Origin: Zoogloea sp041904905
GTDB lineage: Bacteria > Pseudomonadota > Gammaproteobacteria > Burkholderiales > Rhodocyclaceae
Length of the DNA: 62,066 bases
Assembly (NCBI RefSeq): GCF_041904905.1
Contig: NZ_JAYRMI010000015.1
Span: 1 to 62,066, forward strand
Direction: 5' to 3'
This document shows positions 41,926-50,630 of the stretch, in pieces. Positions within the stretch are counted from its first letter, which is position 1. Each line of letters starts with the position of its first letter. The translations under genes and the position numbers were made by a program. Under the pieces are notes generated by a model. It ran no database searches and was not told the origin of the DNA. It saw nothing but the letters and a program-made list of their open reading frames with translations.

Positions 41926-42105
41926 ATGCTTTTGGGATGGAAGGCACTGGCAACCGAAACCGGCCTGACCCGCAAGGCGTTGCTGATGCGCATGGCTCGC
42001 GGCACCCTGCCGCTGTCGGCGACATGGCACGAAGGACAGCGCGCCTTTGACGGCGACGAGGTTAAACGCTGGATCGCAGCGGGTATGCCCCGCCGGCTGC
42101 ACTAG
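41926..42105 (+). CDS. AlpA-like helix-turn-helix protein
   Basis: This 59-residue protein (MLLGWKALATETGLTRKALL, then HEGQRAFDGDEVKRWIAAG) has the pattern of AlpA/MerR-type small DNA-binding proteins, with the final FDxxEVxxWI typical of excisionase-like regulators. In P4-like elements such proteins control excision and int expression. The start at 41926 is favoured by GGGAGG upstream; longer in-frame starts exist. Confidence 0.7.
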   Translation: MLLGWKALATETGLTRKALLMRMARGTLPLSATWHEGQRAFDGDEVKRWIAAGMPRRLH

Positions 42106-42121
42106 CAGCGCTAGAAACAAC

Positions 42122-42156
42122 AAAAGCCGGTCAGGGGCCTAATCCTGAGCGGCTTT
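42122..42156 (+). terminator. Intrinsic terminator after the AlpA-like gene
   Basis: AAAAGCCGGTCAGG and CCTGAGCGGCTTT form an imperfect stem around GGCCTAAT, ending in TTT. Confidence 0.7.
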
Positions 42157-42275
42157 CGTAGTAGGGCGAGGAAACGGCCCCTTAACTGTGCCCACGGCTG
42201 GACCCCGTGAAACACATAGGTAGTGCAGGAATCGACTATATCGAGCCTGCGCGTCAGATACAAGGACTTTGTTTA

Positions 42276-42536
42276 ATGACGACGCAAAATCAGTTTGACC
42301 CGAGCGAGAGCGTCAAGGCTCGCCAACGGGCTTCCCTTCTCGCCGCGCTGCGGCTTGGTGCTGTGACCACCCTGGAAGCCCGCGAAGTGCTCGGCGTCAT
42401 GCACCCCGCCGGGCGCGTGTTTGAGCTGCGCCGCTCGGGCTACACGATTGTAACTCTGCGCCGCAAAGTAGTCGATGCGGACGGCAGATCGCACCAGTCC
42501 GCAGCCTACGTGCTCCGCGACGGGGGTGCAGCATGA
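42276..42536 (+). CDS. HTH_39-type helix-turn-helix protein
   Basis: This 86-residue protein contains LLAALRLGAVTTLEAREVLG followed by HPAGRVFELRRSGYTIVTL, which matches the winged helix of the HTH_39 type common in phages and satellites. AAGGA lies 9 nt upstream of the ATG. Its stop overlaps the primase start (ATGA), so it opens a three-gene replication operon and may regulate it. Confidence 0.72.
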   Translation: MTTQNQFDPSESVKARQRASLLAALRLGAVTTLEAREVLGVMHPAGRVFELRRSGYTIVTLRRKVVDADGRSHQSAAYVLRDGGAA

Positions 42537-43621
42537 ACGCCTTCGACCCGCACATGCCGCTGTACGAGGGCACCTATTTTACCTGCACGGGCAAAACCAC
42601 CTGGACCGCCCACAACACGGGGCAGGTAAAAGCCCTGCTCGAAGGCGACGAACCGCCGGAGTTCCGCACGGCGCTTGCCGTCGTCGGCCCTGCCGACTTC
42701 GACGCCCTGACGGTCGCCGAACAGCGCACCGTCCGCCACCTTGGCCCCTGGTACGCAGATTTCGACGGCGAAACCTTGGACGAGGCCATCACCGACTTCA
42801 AGGCCGTGCTTGGCAAGTTGCAACGGCTCGGCCTGGACCTGAACGCCGTCCGCCTCTTCGCTACCGGCGGTCGCGGGTTTCATATTGAGGTGCCGCCGGA
42901 GTGCTTCACGGTCTCCGGCCTGCCCGGTGAAGGCGTCGCCGGCCTGCCGCGCATCTACCTGGAGATGGCCCACGCCTTGTATATGGGCTGCATGGACCTG
43001 CGCGTCTACTCGGGCAAGCGTGGCCGCATGTGGCGGACGCCGAACCGCCAGCGGGCCAACGGTGCGTACAAAGTGGCGATCACCGCCGACGAGGCGTTGA
43101 ACATCACGCCTGAACGGTACGCCGACCTGTGCAGCGCCCCGCGTGCGTTCAGTCCTCTGGCGGCACCGACCTTCTGCAGGGGTCTGGCGGACCTCTACCG
43201 CAGTGCACGTGACAAGGTGTCCCGCCCGAAGAAGCCCCGCAAGCAGCCCGAGAAGCTCGCGGCGGAACTCGACCGCCGGTTCAAGAAGAAGGGCTTGCCC
43301 CTGCCCCCGTCCCTGCTACTGCTCTTGGGCAGCAAGTTGTCTGCGCGAGATGGTGTCGGCTGGAACACGATCTGTGTGCAGCTTGCTATCAGCGCCCGTG
43401 CGATGGGCATGGACGAGGACACGCTTATCAAGCTGGCCGGCCCGCTGCTCGATGGTCACCGTGGGGATAGTGGCCGCTACGCGACGAGGAGCCAGCGAGA
43501 ACGCGAACTGCGCAACAAGCTGGCGTACTTCGACGGCGAGGGGCTTTACGACTTCTCGGCGGCGGGCATCAAGTCGATCCTGCCGAAGGGCCTTCCGTGC
43601 AATGACCTGGAGGGCCTGTGA
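42533..43621 (+). CDS. Archaeo-eukaryotic-type DNA primase of the element
   Basis: This 362-residue protein has AEP-type primase motifs. These are a catalytic DxD in PWYADFDGE, a histidine motif in FATGGRGFHIEVPPE and a conserved Arg region MDLRVYSGKRGRMWRTPNRQ. The C-terminal third is basic then helical. It is expected to prime element replication with the helicase encoded next. In P4 the primase and helicase are one protein (alpha); here they are separate, coupled by an ATGA overlap at both ends of this gene. Confidence 0.82.
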   Translation: MNAFDPHMPLYEGTYFTCTGKTTWTAHNTGQVKALLEGDEPPEFRTALAVVGPADFDALTVAEQRTVRHLGPWYADFDGETLDEAITDFKAVLGKLQRLGLDLNAVRLFATGGRGFHIEVPPECFTVSGLPGEGVAGLPRIYLEMAHALYMGCMDLRVYSGKRGRMWRTPNRQRANGAYKVAITADEALNITPERYADLCSAPRAFSPLAAPTFCRGLADLYRSARDKVSRPKKPRKQPEKLAAELDRRFKKKGLPLPPSLLLLLGSKLSARDGVGWNTICVQLAISARAMGMDEDTLIKLAGPLLDGHRGDSGRYATRSQRERELRNKLAYFDGEGLYDFSAAGIKSILPKGLPCNDLEGL

Positions 43622-45144
43622 TGGAACTGAACATCAGCCCTGAGGTTGTCGCCTCATTCTCTCGCAGTAAGGCGGAATGGCTTGCTGCGCTGGACGCTGC
43701 AAAGGAGGACGCCGACGAAGTTAGGCGGCTCTCTGAGGACATGCACCTGTCTCCCGTCCTGTCCCATGTCGATAAGCGGGAACTGGTCAAGGTTGCCGCA
43801 AAGCTCATTGGCACCACGTACAGCGCCCTGAACCGTGACCTTAAGTTGCACGAAGTTGAGAGCGAGCCGCGCCGCGATCACCTCAGTTTTGCCCGTGAGG
43901 CGGTGGAGGGCTTCGGCCCTGGCGCGTTGATCCATGCAAAGGGGCAGTTTTGGGCATGGCGTGACCGGGGCGTGTGGGAAAGCATCGAGGAACAAGTTAT
44001 CCGCCGGGCAGCGATTCAGTGCCTCGAAGGCGCGGAGACGGTGACCGATGCGACAGTCCGCAGCGTGGTTTGCCTCATGCGCGACGAAGCCCACGGCGAG
44101 GGCACCCAGTTCGACAAACCGGCGGACCGTCGTATCAACTGCGCCAACGGCACCCTTGTTTATGCGGATGGGGCATGGGCTTTGCAGGAACATCGCCGGG
44201 CGGACTACCTCACGACGATGCTGCCGGTCGCTTATGACCCGGACGCCATGTGCCCGCGCTTCGAGCGTTTCCTTGACGAGATTTTCGAGGGGGACGAGGA
44301 CGCAGCCGACAAGCGGCAGGCGGTCTTGGAGATGGCCGGGTATAGCCTGCTCCAATCCTGCCGCTATGAGCGGTTCGTGATCCTGGTCGGCTCAGGATCG
44401 AACGGCAAGTCTGTACTGCTCGAAGTGCTGCGGAATCTCGTCGGTGACGGGCAAGTCTCGGCGGTAGAGCCTGCCCGCATGGGTGACCGCTTCCAACGTG
44501 GGCACCTGCGCGGCAAGTTGGTCAATCTGGTGCCTGAGTTGCCTGTCGGGTCCATGCTCGCCGATGCAGCCATGAAAGCCTTCACGTCCGGCGACACGGT
44601 GAATGGCGAGTTCAAGGGCGGCCAGCCCTTCGACTATCGCCCCTTCGCCACGATCTGGCTTGGCACCAACAACATGCCCCACACCCGCGACCTGTCGGAT
44701 GGCATGTTCCGCCGTGCCTTGATCCTCAAGTTCAACCGCCAGTTCCGCGAGGGCGAACGCGAAATCGGACTGGCCGACAAGCTGCTGGCGGAACTGCCCG
44801 GCATCTTGGCTGCAGCGTGCCGCGCCCTGGCCGGCGTCTTCGAGCGGGGTTACATCACCTCGCCGGCTTCGTCGATGGAGGCGCTCAAGCGCTGGCGCAT
44901 GGACTCGGATCAGGTCGCCAACTTCGTTGAGGATCGTTGCAAGGTCGGGCCTGAGTTTGGCCCGACACCTCACGCGACGCTGTTTCAGGCGTTCCGGGAG
45001 TGGGCTGCAGCCGAAAACCACTCTCACACGGTCACTGGCAAGGCGTTCTCCCAGCGACTTGAGGGCCTGGGCATCACCGCCGGCCGTTTCACGATGGCGG
45101 GTAAGCGTGACCGTGGTTTTATGGGGATCGACGTGCAGCGGTAG
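43618..45144 (+). CDS. SF3 helicase, P4/D5 phage-plasmid primase family
   Basis: This 508-residue protein has a D5_N-type region (about 90-230) followed by a superfamily 3 AAA helicase core. Walker A is VGSGSNGKSVLLEVL, Walker B is around LVNLVPELPVGSM, and motif C is FATIWLGTNNMPHTRD, followed by SDGMFRRALILKFNRQF. A C-terminal winged helix follows. The family loads at plasmid and satellite origins by binding iterons. The iteron cluster starts 6 nt after the stop codon. Confidence 0.92.
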   Translation: MMELNISPEVVASFSRSKAEWLAALDAAKEDADEVRRLSEDMHLSPVLSHVDKRELVKVAAKLIGTTYSALNRDLKLHEVESEPRRDHLSFAREAVEGFGPGALIHAKGQFWAWRDRGVWESIEEQVIRRAAIQCLEGAETVTDATVRSVVCLMRDEAHGEGTQFDKPADRRINCANGTLVYADGAWALQEHRRADYLTTMLPVAYDPDAMCPRFERFLDEIFEGDEDAADKRQAVLEMAGYSLLQSCRYERFVILVGSGSNGKSVLLEVLRNLVGDGQVSAVEPARMGDRFQRGHLRGKLVNLVPELPVGSMLADAAMKAFTSGDTVNGEFKGGQPFDYRPFATIWLGTNNMPHTRDLSDGMFRRALILKFNRQFREGEREIGLADKLLAELPGILAAACRALAGVFERGYITSPASSMEALKRWRMDSDQVANFVEDRCKVGPEFGPTPHATLFQAFREWAAAENHSHTVTGKAFSQRLEGLGITAGRFTMAGKRDRGFMGIDVQR

Positions 45145-45149
45145 CGCGC

Positions 45150-45439
45150 GGGACAGATGTGGCCGGATAGGGGACAGATTGGCAAACCACCTGTCCGGCC
45201 CGCAAGCCAGTAACGGCGCGGGTTTCGAGGGTTTCGGGACAGATGGACAGGTTTTAGCCCACTTCCTTCTATATAGGAAAAAGTTTTTTCCTTGGCTCTC
45301 AAAAAAATGTTTTTTCTATATGTCCGATTTAGAAAAAATCTGTCCATCTGTCCCGAAAACCCGGAAAGCCTTGTCTGGCGAGGGTTTCCAGCCGGACAGG
45401 TGCCTAAAACATCTGTCCCGATCTGTCCGCATCTGTCCC
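45150..45439. other. Putative replication origin: iterons around an AT-rich core
   Basis: Copies of GGGACAGATG or close variants occur on the plus strand at 45150, 45171, 45236, 45245 and 45394. The reverse complement (CATCTGTCCC) occurs at 45188, 45338, 45345, 45410, 45421 and 45430, giving eleven copies in 290 bp. Between the two groups lies an AT-rich core (about 45265-45340) with CTATATAGG, GGAAAAAGTTTTTTCC and long A/T runs. This is the structure of an iteron-controlled origin with an unwinding element, next to the gene for the likely initiator helicase. Confidence 0.75.
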
Positions 45440-45483
45440 GCACCGCTTGTCAGATCAGGCCAGCCCACAGAAAAACTGAATAA

Positions 45484-45897
45484 ATGAACAGTCCAAAATT
45501 GAACGAACTTGCCCCGCCGGCGGCCGGGGACACGCCCGCCGGCTGGTCCTTCGACCAATGCCCGACCACCCAGACCGCCCGACTTCTGGGCGTGCTGGTG
45601 CCCGGCGACGGCCTCAACCCTGCACGGGATGCTTACGCCGGCTTGTGCGCATTGAACACCCGTCTGTTAAACGCCCCCGAAACCGAAGTCATGGAAGCAC
45701 TCACGCGGCAAGCTGCGCTGCTCGAAGCCTTGTCGCTGCACTACACCCGCGAAGCCCTTGCAGCAAAGAAGCCTGAACACGCGAGCCTGTTGCAGGCGAC
45801 AGCGTTGAAGTGCCAGAAGGCACACATGAACGTGCTCGGTGCAATCCGCCAGATGAACGAGGACAAGCGCAATGCCGAAGCCATCCCGGCGGATTGA
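45484..45897 (+). CDS. Hypothetical element protein
   Basis: This 137-residue protein has a Pro-rich start (LNELAPPAAGDTPAGW) then a helical region (ETEVMEALTRQAALLEALSL, MNVLGAIRQMNEDKRNAEA). No family recognised. It follows the origin region and overlaps the next gene by 26 bp in another frame. Similar short helical proteins precede packaging genes in some phages, but no terminase is present here. Confidence 0.62.
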   Translation: MNSPKLNELAPPAAGDTPAGWSFDQCPTTQTARLLGVLVPGDGLNPARDAYAGLCALNTRLLNAPETEVMEALTRQAALLEALSLHYTREALAAKKPEHASLLQATALKCQKAHMNVLGAIRQMNEDKRNAEAIPAD

Positions 45898-46096
45898 CCT
45901 TGAACAACGGCGCGACCACGCCAACGCGGTGCGGCTTTGGGAAGCGGCGGCGGGTCGCCATACCGGACCAAAAACCGATGAAGGCAAGTTCAAGGCGGGC
46001 CAGCGTAGCCGCAAGCATGGTTTGCGGTCTGGCGATGGTCAGGCGCTCATGCGGTGGATTGCTTCGGTGAATCGACTTGTTCGAGGGTTGCGTTAA
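45872..46096 (+). CDS. Small basic element protein with TGPKTDEGK motif
   Basis: This 74-residue, Arg/Lys-rich protein contains HTGPKTDEGKFKAGQRSRKHG, a motif (TGPxTxEGKxxxxxNxxKHG) recurrent in short phage and satellite proteins of proteobacteria. GAGGACA lies upstream of the ATG at 45872. Function unknown; nucleic-acid binding is likely from composition. Confidence 0.65.
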   Translation: MPKPSRRIDLEQRRDHANAVRLWEAAAGRHTGPKTDEGKFKAGQRSRKHGLRSGDGQALMRWIASVNRLVRGLR

Positions 46097-46125
46097 CATC
46101 ACCTCAACATGCACAAGGAGCACCA

Positions 46126-46563
46126 ATGCCCACTGAGTTGATTGCAGTTCTAGGCACGCTCTCCGGCGTTGCCGTAGGAGGAGCCCTAAACTACCTTGCG
46201 ACCAAGAGAGTTAAGAACCTTGAATGGCGGTTCACCATCGCAAAAGAGCAAGCGGCTACAAGACAGAAGCTTTACGCAGAATTCATCGTCGAAGCCCAGA
46301 GGCTAACGATGCAAGCCATGGATAGTAAGGTTAGCACTGCCGCAGCCCTGGACCCTATGAGTTCAAAATTTGCGGAAATCTCGCTTCTTGCTCCAGAGAA
46401 TGTCATTGATGCAGCAAGGTCGCTTCTCAATAACACCCTAGAGGAACACTCGGCGAACTCGAAACCCGAGGCCGGGAATTTCTATAAGCTCAAGTCTGAG
46501 TTTATCGTTGCGGCCAAGCTCGACATCGAGAGTCTTATGGATAGAGCGACAAAGGGCCTGTAA
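46126..46563 (+). CDS. Cargo protein with one N-terminal membrane helix
   Basis: This 145-residue protein has an N-terminal hydrophobic segment (LIAVLGTLSGVAVGGALNYL) and a soluble helical remainder (RFTIAKEQAATRQKLYAEFI). AAGGAG lies 6 nt upstream of the ATG at 46126. Its DNA is much less GC-rich than the chromosome, and it is the last gene before the right attachment site, a common place for accessory cargo. No function assigned; single-helix membrane proteins of this kind occur in anti-phage cargo, but that is only a possibility. Confidence 0.7.
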   Translation: MPTELIAVLGTLSGVAVGGALNYLATKRVKNLEWRFTIAKEQAATRQKLYAEFIVEAQRLTMQAMDSKVSTAAALDPMSSKFAEISLLAPENVIDAARSLLNNTLEEHSANSKPEAGNFYKLKSEFIVAAKLDIESLMDRATKGL

Positions 46564-46805
46564 AGCCCAAAAGTTTCAAAACCCCGCCCCGTTGCACAAG
46601 CGCCCAGGGGGCGCACTCCCTCTGCCCCCACAGAAAATGTCTGGGGGGCTTATAGAATTACTCAATCCAGACATAAAAACATTCGATTGCCTGAAAGCCG
46701 CATTTTCGTTGTTCAATGAAAAAGGCGGTTGTCACCACAGCGTTTCGGGACAACCGCCGGACAACCGAAGATAACCACGGAACTGTCCAGAGGACGCACA
46801 AAAGC
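46564..46805. other. Non-coding right end of the element
   Basis: No gene seen. It holds C/G-tract DNA (46595-46650), the right-hand integrase arm sites and, beyond, a terminator. Confidence 0.55.
46725..46764. promoter_or_regulatory. Right integrase arm-type sites
   Basis: GGCGGTTGTCACC followed by two direct GGACAA sites 11 bp apart (46748 and 46759). This repeats the arrangement at 37898-37936 in the same orientation, with the spacing between parts differing by one base. Confidence 0.6.
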
Positions 46806-46843
46806 AAAACAGCCTGCGACGTTTTCACGTAACAGGCTGTTTT
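46806..46843 (-). terminator. Element-borne terminator for tRNA-Ala
   Basis: AAAACAGCCTG and CAGGCTGTTTT pair around a 16-nt loop, just downstream of the intact tRNA-Ala on its strand. It belongs to the element, replacing the chromosomal terminator now at 37746-37780. Confidence 0.8.
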
Positions 46844-46854
46844 GTAAGGTGTTA

Positions 46855-46931
<77 letters not shown>

Positions 46932-46993
46932 ACGTAAGCCGCACATTATAGCGGCGGTTTTTTGCGCTGAAAAGCCCCTTTTGCCCCCGGCGG

Positions 46994-47974
46994 CTAGGTT
47001 TCGTCGTCCTCGCCCGAGCCCACCGCGGCGCGACCGAGGCGGTCGACGACAGCCGACCACTCCGGCCCGGCCGGCGGGGTTTCGACCAGGATGCGGCGGC
47101 AGCCGACGGCGTCGAGATCGCGCAGGGCGGCGTAGAGATCGTGGCCGTAGGCAGCGGCGTCCGGCGCGGCGGCAACCCAGCGCACGCCGTCGGGAAGGCG
47201 GTCCGGGCGCGCCATGCGGGCGAGCACCGCATCGCCCGGCTGGAGGGCCGCCAGCAGATCGGCGCCGGCGATGAGTTCCAGCGGCGTGCGCGGCGCGTAG
47301 TGGGCGGCCAGCGCGCCGGAAACCCGGGGCGCGGCAGCGCCGCCCTGCCCGGCTTCGTCCTCGCCGCGCAGGCGGGGGCGACGGCCGATGACGCGGGCGA
47401 TGTCGTCCACGCCGATGGCACCGGGGCGCAGGATCACCGGCACATCGCGGGAGAGATCGAGGATGGTGGATTCGAGGCCGACCTGGCACGGGCCGCCGTC
47501 GAGGATCAGCGGCACGCGGTCGCCCAGCTCTTCGCGCACGTGGTCGGCGGTGGTGGGGCTGATGCGGCCGAAGCGGTTGGCCGACGGCGCGGCGATGCCG
47601 CCACCGAAGGCGCGCAGCAGCTCGAGCGCGACCGGGTGATCGGGCACCCGCAGGCCGACGGTATCCTGACCGCCGGTGACGAGGTCGGGCACGTCTTCGT
47701 GCTTTTTCAGGATCAGCGTCAGCGGGCCGGGCCAGAAGGCGCGGGCCAGCGCGATGGCCTCTTTGGGGATCGCCCGCGCCCACACCGGCAGCTGCTCGGC
47801 GTCGGGCAGGTGGACGATCAGCGGGTGGTCGGACGGGCGACCCTTGGCGGCGAAGATCCGGGCGCAGGCGTCGGGGTTCATCGCATCGGCGCCGAGACCA
47901 TAGACCGTCTCGGTGGGCAGGGCGACGAGGTCGCCCCGGCGGAGCAGCGCGACGGCCTGCTGGATGGGGTTCAT
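46994..47974 (-). CDS. tsaC: L-threonylcarbamoyladenylate synthase (Sua5/YrdC/YciO)
   Basis: This 326-residue enzyme makes the threonylcarbamoyl-AMP used for t6A37 modification of tRNAs reading ANN codons. The YrdC domain is at the N-terminus (LVALPTETVYGLGADAMNPD, KGRPSDHPLIVHL, GPLTLIL, APSANRFGRISPT, STILDLS). It has the C-terminal Sua5 domain (SGALAAHYAPRTPLELIAG), so it is of the longer Sua5 type rather than the short TsaC type. Start at 47974 is just before MNPIQQAVALLRRGDLV. It lies 13 nt after purK and is probably co-transcribed. Confidence 0.93.
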   Translation of the reverse strand: MNPIQQAVALLRRGDLVALPTETVYGLGADAMNPDACARIFAAKGRPSDHPLIVHLPDAEQLPVWARAIPKEAIALARAFWPGPLTLILKKHEDVPDLVTGGQDTVGLRVPDHPVALELLRAFGGGIAAPSANRFGRISPTTADHVREELGDRVPLILDGGPCQVGLESTILDLSRDVPVILRPGAIGVDDIARVIGRRPRLRGEDEAGQGGAAAPRVSGALAAHYAPRTPLELIAGADLLAALQPGDAVLARMARPDRLPDGVRWVAAAPDAAAYGHDLYAALRDLDAVGCRRILVETPPAGPEWSAVVDRLGRAAVGSGEDDET

Positions 47975-47987
47975 GCCGCCGGCGGGC

Positions 47988-49142
47988 TCAGGCGTCCTGC
48001 ACGCCGATGGCGGCGCGGGCGGCCAGCGCCTTGGCGAGCACGTCGGCGGCGTCGCTGCCGACCACCGTGAAGTGGCCCATCTTACGGCCGTGGCGGGCGT
48101 GGTGCTTGGCGTAGAGGTGCAGCTTGAGGCCGGGCACGGCGTGGAGGATGGACCAGTCGGGCTCGCGGTAGCGGCCGTGGGGCTCGCCGCCCTCGAACCA
48201 TAGCTCGCCCAGCAGATTGACCATCGCCGAGGCGCTGTGCTGGGTGGTGTCGCCCAGGGGCAGGCCGCACAGGGCGCGCACCTGCTGCTCGTACTGGCTG
48301 GCGACGCAGGCGTCGATGGTGTGGTGGCCGCTGTTGTGGGGGCGCGGGGCCATCTCGTTGACCACCAGCCGGCCACCGGTGACGAAGAACTCGACCGCCA
48401 GGGTGCCGATGAAACCGAGCCGCGCGGCGATGAGCGCGGCACAGCGACGGGCTTCGGCCTCGATGGCGGGGGCAACCCGGGCGGGGGCGATGGAGACGTC
48501 GAGGATGCCGCGGCTGTGCTGGTTCTCGACGGTGGGGAAGGTGCTCACGGCGCCGTTCTCGTCGCGGGCCAGCACCACCGAGACCTCGCAGTCGAGGGGC
48601 AGCATGGCTTCGAGCACGCAGGCTTCGCCCTTGAAGCGGTGGAAGGCGTGCAGGGCCTCGGCGGCGGTGGCGACGCGGGCCTGGCCCTTGCCGTCGTAGC
48701 CGAAGCGGGCGACCTTGAGGATCGCCGGGAACAGGCTGGCGTCGGCCACGGCGATGTCGGCATCCGACTGGATCACCGCGAAGGGGCCGTGGGGCAGGCC
48801 GTTGTCGCGCAGGAAGGATTTTTCGGCGATGCGGTTCTGGCACACCGCCACCGCCGCCGCGCCCGGGCGCACCGGGACGAACTTGGCGAGGTAGTCGAGC
48901 GTCTCGGCCGGCACGTTCTCGAACTCGGTGGTCACCGCGGCGCAGGCGTCGGCGAGGGTGTCGAGGGCGGCGAAGTCGTCGTAGCCGGCCTGCAGGTGGC
49001 GGTCGGCGATGAGCCCGGCCGGGCTGTGGGGGTCGGGGTCGAGCACCCAGACCTTGTAGCCCATTTCGTGGGCCGCGGCGACGAAGAAGCGGCCGAGCTG
49101 GCCGCCGCCGAGCATGCCGAGGGTGGCGGGCGGGAGGATCAT
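47988..49142 (-). CDS. purK: 5-(carboxyamino)imidazole ribonucleotide synthase
   Basis: This 384-residue ATP-grasp enzyme carboxylates AIR to N5-CAIR in purine synthesis. Conserved features: LGMLGGGQLGRFFVAAAHEM at the start, TTEFENVPAETLDYL, CQNRIAEKSFLRDNGLP, KVARFGYDGKGQARV, FVTGGRLVVNEMAPRPHNSG. It works with PurE, whose gene lies 16 nt upstream. Confidence 0.96.
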   Translation of the reverse strand: MILPPATLGMLGGGQLGRFFVAAAHEMGYKVWVLDPDPHSPAGLIADRHLQAGYDDFAALDTLADACAAVTTEFENVPAETLDYLAKFVPVRPGAAAVAVCQNRIAEKSFLRDNGLPHGPFAVIQSDADIAVADASLFPAILKVARFGYDGKGQARVATAAEALHAFHRFKGEACVLEAMLPLDCEVSVVLARDENGAVSTFPTVENQHSRGILDVSIAPARVAPAIEAEARRCAALIAARLGFIGTLAVEFFVTGGRLVVNEMAPRPHNSGHHTIDACVASQYEQQVRALCGLPLGDTTQHSASAMVNLLGELWFEGGEPHGRYREPDWSILHAVPGLKLHLYAKHHARHGRKMGHFTVVGSDAADVLAKALAARAAIGVQDA

Positions 49143-49158
49143 CGCGTCAATCCTGGGT

Positions 49159-49656
49159 TCAGATCGGGTCGAGGGTCATGGCCAGCACGCTGGCGGTCTG
49201 CGCGGCGCGGAAGGCGTCGAGCTTGTCGGCCAGCGCGGCGTCGGTGGCGGCCAGCAGCGACACGGCGAAGAGGCCGGCGTTGGCGGCCCCGGCCTCGCCG
49301 ATGGCGAAGGTGGCCACCGGGATGCCCTTGGGCATCTGGACGATGGACAGCAGGGAATCCTTGCCCGACAGGGCCTTGGACTGCACCGGCACGCCCAGCA
49401 CCGGCAGGGTGGTCTTGGCGGCGATCATGCCCGGCAGGTGGGCGGCGCCGCCGGCCCCGGCGATGATGGCCTTGATGCCCCGGCCGCGGGCCGCCTCGGC
49501 GTATTCGAACATCAGGTCGGGCGTACGGTGGGCGGAGACGACGCGGGCCTCGAAGGCCACGCCGAAATCCTTCAGCACCTTGGCGGCGGCCTGCATGGTG
49601 GGCCAGTCGGAGTTGGAGCCCATCACGATGCCGACGACGGGGTTCTGTGCGTTCAT
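49159..49656 (-). CDS. purE: N5-carboxyaminoimidazole ribonucleotide mutase
   Basis: This 165-residue class I PurE converts N5-CAIR to CAIR. Motifs: VGIVMGSNSDWPTM, VVSAHRTPDLMFEYA, IIAGAGGAAHLPGMIAAKT and FAIGEAGAANAGLFAV. It is in an operon folD-purE-purK-tsaC; only 3 nt separate it from folD. Confidence 0.97.
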   Translation of the reverse strand: MNAQNPVVGIVMGSNSDWPTMQAAAKVLKDFGVAFEARVVSAHRTPDLMFEYAEAARGRGIKAIIAGAGGAAHLPGMIAAKTTLPVLGVPVQSKALSGKDSLLSIVQMPKGIPVATFAIGEAGAANAGLFAVSLLAATDAALADKLDAFRAAQTASVLAMTLDPI

Positions 49657-49659
49657 GGA

Positions 49660-50529
49660 TCAGCCTTTCCGGGCAGCGCGGGTTGCCGACTCGACGGTGT
49701 TGGCGAGCAGCATGGTGATGGTCATGGGGCCGACGCCGCCGGGCACCGGGGTGATGGCACCGGCGACTTCCTTCGCGGATTCGAAATCCACGTCGCCGCA
49801 CAGTTTGCCCGCGTCCGGCCCGTCCTGCAGGCGGTTGATGCCCACGTCGATGACCACGGCGCCGGGCTTGACCATGTCGCCGGTGACGAAACGGGGCTTG
49901 CCGATGGCGGCCACCAGGATGTCGGCGCGGCGGGTGTGGAAGTTCAGGTCGCGGGTGCCCGAGTGGCACACGGTGACGGTGGCGCCGGCGGCGGTGAGGA
50001 GCATCGCCATCGGCTTGCCGACGATGTTGGAGCGGCCGATCACCACGGCCTCGGCGCCGCGCAGGGGCATGTCGATGCTCTTGAGCATCTCCATCACGCC
50101 GTTGGGGGTGCACGGCAGGAAGGCTTCCTGGCCCTGGGACAGGCGGCCGACGTTCTCGGCGTGGAAGCCGTCCACGTCCTTCTCGACGGAGATGGCTTCG
50201 AGCACTTCCTTCTCGTCGAACTGCTTCGGCAGCGGCAGCTGCACCAGGATGCCGTGCACCGACGGGTCGGCGTTGAGTTCGGCGATCTTGCCCAGCACGT
50301 CGGCCGGGGCGGCATCCTGCGGGTATTCGAACTTGAGGGACTTGATGCCGGCCTTCTCGCAGCCAGCCACCTTGTTGCGCACGTAAACCGCCGAAGCCGG
50401 ATCGCCGCCGACCAGGATCACCGCCAGACAGGGCTGGGTGCCCCCGGCGGTCAGTGCAGCCGCCTTCTCGGCGAGTTCTCCGCGGAGCTTCGCGGAAAGC
50501 GCGTTGCCATCGATGATGCGAGCCGTCAT
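49660..50529 (-). CDS. folD: Bifunctional methylene-THF dehydrogenase / methenyl-THF cyclohydrolase
   Basis: This 289-residue enzyme interconverts methylene-, methenyl- and formyl-tetrahydrofolate, supplying one-carbon units for purine synthesis, which fits the neighbouring purE and purK. Signatures: VGGDPASAVYVRNKVAGCEK (catalytic Lys), GILVQLPLPKQ, KDVDGFHAENVGRL, and the NADP-binding segment AVVIGRSNIVGKPMA. PVPGGVGPMTITMLLANTV is at the end. Confidence 0.97.
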   Translation of the reverse strand: MTARIIDGNALSAKLRGELAEKAAALTAGGTQPCLAVILVGGDPASAVYVRNKVAGCEKAGIKSLKFEYPQDAAPADVLGKIAELNADPSVHGILVQLPLPKQFDEKEVLEAISVEKDVDGFHAENVGRLSQGQEAFLPCTPNGVMEMLKSIDMPLRGAEAVVIGRSNIVGKPMAMLLTAAGATVTVCHSGTRDLNFHTRRADILVAAIGKPRFVTGDMVKPGAVVIDVGINRLQDGPDAGKLCGDVDFESAKEVAGAITPVPGGVGPMTITMLLANTVESATRAARKG

Positions 50530-50630
50530 GCCTGCGCCCCTCAGGAAAAACCTGAGAGTGTACCACGACTTAGCCGCGTTTCACGCGCAACCGCGGTGCG
50601 GGCGGCGGCGCCCGCGCGGCAAGCCGCCGG

